33,369 nt of DNA from Bacteroidaceae bacterium (GTDB taxonomy: Bacteria; Bacteroidota; Bacteroidia; Bacteroidales; Bacteroidaceae): NCBI GenBank assembly GCA_024401305.1, contig JAKSLI010000037.1, positions 1-33,369 of the forward strand, given 5' to 3'. This document shows positions 31,181-33,369 of the stretch, in pieces (position 1 is the stretch's first letter; each line of letters begins with the position of its first letter). Below the pieces are notes generated by a model. It was given only the letters and a program-made list of their open reading frames with translations. It had not been told where the DNA came from and did not search any database. The position numbers and the translations under genes are program-made.

Positions 31181-33163
31181 ATGAAAAGAATACTTGCCTT
31201 ATCCTTTTCCATACTTTTATCAATAGCTGCTTTTTGCCAAAACAGCGCTGCCAATGGCAATGTCGCTGACGAGGTGGCAGTGGAAAACACCGACATGGCT
31301 CGACTGCCTTACGCCATTGATATCCTGAAACAGATACCAAGACTTCGAGTTTCAGCAAACGGCGTGGTGGTCATCGGACGCGGCACGCCTGCCATTTTCA
31401 TCGGCAACAGAAAGGTCACTGACCTTACGGAACTCTACAACATTGCTGCCAACAAGGTGAAGAGCGTGAAGGTGCTCATAAACCCGGGTGCTGAATATGG
31501 CAAGGAAGTGAATGCCGTTGTGGTAATTTACCTGAAGGAAGACGATGAATACGAAGGACTGCGCATCAACGAAATGCTACGCATAGACATGACGCACAAG
31601 GCTGCCACAAACAATGAGGTGAGCATCGGTTGGAAGAAGAAGGACTTCTTCGCTGCTGCTTTCCTTGGCTACAACGAAGAGCGACGCTCGTTCGAGAAGC
31701 AGACTTTCAAGAACTACTACATCAACCAGTTGCCAGACCATCTCGACAAGGTCACGGAGCATCCTGACATAATGAAGCAGCGATGGACAGGACGCTTGAA
31801 GACTTCATACGCCTTCAACAGCAACCACAACATATCGCTCAGCTACTCCCTCCTTGACAACCGTACAAACAGGACATTCATCCCGGAGAACGGAAAGACA
31901 ACCAGAGTTCCCGAGACTCGCCACGACATCGACTTCAACTACGAGGGAAAGTTTGGCAAGTGGAATCTCTTTGTTGGCAACGACACCTATTTCGACAACA
32001 TCAACCAGCGTGCGCATTCCGAAACGTTAGACGGCCATTACCTTCGCAAGGAATACGACATTCGTACCTACGCAAAGGCAAGCAGGGCGCTATGGAGGGG
32101 ACAAATCCTGGCAGGTGCGGAGTTCGACTACAGTCACATGGATGTCGATAAATATGACGAGGACCAAATGACGAAGGAATTCATGAAGGAGTATGGCGGC
32201 ATCCATGCCTTGCATCCGGAAGAGACATACGCAACCTTTCTCTCTACCACGCAGAAGTTCGGAAAGTGGAACATTGAGGCTGGTTTCCGTTACGAGCACA
32301 GATACTCTTCATACAAGCCTTGCGCTGACGACGGTCTGATGAGGTACATAGAGACAGGAGACGTGAGCGTTAATCCAGAAGATATGGGAAACCCTATCGT
32401 ACAACTGGCGCAGAACGGCAAGATAACGTACCACCGCGACCACCTCTACCCTACCCTGAAGGTATCGACTTCCGTCGGCAAGTCGCAGTTTGCCCTTTCA
32501 TATACCCAGAGCAGCGTGCGCCCATATCTTGGACTTACACGCATCACGGTGAAGGATATTACGAACAAGCATGTGGACGACAAGATGCTTACCACGGAAA
32601 GAGTGACAACAACCTCGCTGAACTGGAAACACAGTTGGACAAGTGTCACCGCTTCTTACCTCAAGTACGCCGACCCTATATGCCAAACATTGGACGGCTC
32701 CGTAAGCTACAACGCTCCTGACTACAGGGCGATGAACATCAACGCCACACTATCGCCAAAGTTCGGCGTCTGGAGTCCGGCACTCAACGTCAACGCCTTG
32801 AAGCAATGGTTCTACATGCCTTTGGCAAACGGAAAGAACAAGCTCCGCGACATGCTTTTCAACGCCAGCTTCAACAATACGCTCGACCTCCCAAACAACT
32901 GGCTCGTCCTCATCGGCGCACAGTGGCATAGCAAGGGTGCCGAGCGCAACTGGCATTACTACTCGCCGAACCTTTGCCTCAACGCATCCGTACAGAAGGA
33001 GTTCCCACGCCAGGGACTTACCCTGACACTCAGCGGCACAAACCTTCTCAGAGGTTCTTTCACCGACATCACTCGCTACACCCAGGCTTACAACAACATC
33101 TCCGAAGGCTTCCGCGAGCAGGAGGTCCGAATGGTGTCCATGGCAGTGAAATGGAGGTTGTAA
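31181..33163 (+). CDS. outer-membrane beta-barrel protein with TonB-type plug
   Basis: A 660-residue protein. A signal peptide (MKRILALSFSILLSIAAF) is followed by a plug-like domain at about 30-125 with LKQIPRLRVSANGVVVIGRG, AIFIGNRKV and VKVLINPGAEYGKEVNAVVVIYLK. The remainder is a beta-barrel of the OMP_b-brl_3 type found in TonB-dependent-receptor-like Bacteroidetes proteins. The usual N-terminal CarboxypepD_reg domain and a TonB box are not seen: the plug starts about 25 residues after the signal. The ligand is unknown. The ATG at 31181 is chosen because it gives a clean signal peptide; an upstream TTG at 31151 would place ten extra residues before it. It converges on the RhuM-like gene, with 3 nt between the stop codons. 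Confidence 0.85.
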   Translation: MKRILALSFSILLSIAAFCQNSAANGNVADEVAVENTDMARLPYAIDILKQIPRLRVSANGVVVIGRGTPAIFIGNRKVTDLTELYNIAANKVKSVKVLINPGAEYGKEVNAVVVIYLKEDDEYEGLRINEMLRIDMTHKAATNNEVSIGWKKKDFFAAAFLGYNEERRSFEKQTFKNYYINQLPDHLDKVTEHPDIMKQRWTGRLKTSYAFNSNHNISLSYSLLDNRTNRTFIPENGKTTRVPETRHDIDFNYEGKFGKWNLFVGNDTYFDNINQRAHSETLDGHYLRKEYDIRTYAKASRALWRGQILAGAEFDYSHMDVDKYDEDQMTKEFMKEYGGIHALHPEETYATFLSTTQKFGKWNIEAGFRYEHRYSSYKPCADDGLMRYIETGDVSVNPEDMGNPIVQLAQNGKITYHRDHLYPTLKVSTSVGKSQFALSYTQSSVRPYLGLTRITVKDITNKHVDDKMLTTERVTTTSLNWKHSWTSVTASYLKYADPICQTLDGSVSYNAPDYRAMNINATLSPKFGVWSPALNVNALKQWFYMPLANGKNKLRDMLFNASFNNTLDLPNNWLVLIGAQWHSKGAERNWHYYSPNLCLNASVQKEFPRQGLTLTLSGTNLLRGSFTDITRYTQAYNNISEGFREQEVRMVSMAVKWRL

Positions 33164-33166
33164 AAA

Positions 33167-33369
33167 TCATTCAAGTGGAAGTTCGGGAAACGTTCCATCA
33201 TTAAGTTTGTCAAAGTCAGAGGAGAACAGGCGGTCTTGAATCACACGGTATTTCTCAAACTCCGACTCTGCATATTCCTTGGCGTATTCTGCTGTTATGC
33301 GACCAGCATCTTGTAGAATTTCCCTGTCCGTAGCATCAAGGAACTTGTCTATTCGCTTAGCCCAATCCT
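33167..33369 (-). CDS. RhuM-like protein, C-terminal end (cut by window edge)
   Basis: Only the last 67 residues are present; the start lies beyond the right edge. The peptide begins DWAKRIDKFLDATDREILQ, then DAGRITAEYAKEYAESEFEK, and ends SSDFDKLNDGTFPELPLE. This is the typical end of the RhuM family ('virulence protein RhuM'), first described in a Salmonella pathogenicity island and common on mobile and defence islands. Its molecular function is not established. The stop is at 33167-33169. Confidence 0.8.
   Translation of the reverse strand, partial: DWAKRIDKFLDATDREILQDAGRITAEYAKEYAESEFEKYRVIQDRLFSSDFDKLNDGTFPELPLE

Overview
The window looks like chromosome from a Bacteroidales bacterium, most likely a Prevotella-type member of the Prevotellaceae. 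The main clues are several start-proximal promoters of the Bacteroidetes form (TTTG, about 19-22 nt, TAnnTTTG), the near absence of Shine-Dalgarno sites, a Bacteroidetes-type LptD barrel protein, a beta-barrel receptor with a TonB-type plug, and closest family resemblance of most proteins to that group. This assignment rests on reading the sequence only; no database was searched.

Left part (1-18.6 kb) is mainly housekeeping and reads mostly rightward: an Rpn/PD-(D/E)XK-type nuclease gene with a coiled-coil tail, lepA, a Crp/Fnr-type regulator, purB, an rRNA pseudouridine synthase with a very long Gly/Tyr/Gln/Arg-rich N-terminal tail, asnS, a leftward MATE efflux gene, purL, a two-gene chromate-transporter-type pair, and a large LptD-type outer-membrane protein. 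Two copies of a G/C-rich hairpin repeat sit at gene starts here, one just before asnS and one inside the 5' end of the first chrA-type gene.

Middle part (18.8-28.9 kb) is a compact leftward defence island. In transcription order it holds a WYL-domain regulator, an ABC/AAA-type ATPase with a DUF3696-like tail, a 320-residue protein I cannot assign, then hsdM, hsdS and hsdR of a type I restriction-modification system. From the ATPase onward the gaps are only 2-14 nt, so these five genes probably form one operon with its own promoter. The ATPase plus the 320-residue protein is the best candidate here for a little-described system.

Right part (29-33.4 kb) holds a small protein of unknown function, an SLC1-type dicarboxylate/amino-acid symporter whose promoter lies in an 89-bp tandem duplication, an outer-membrane beta-barrel protein, and at the edge the C-terminal end of a RhuM-like gene.
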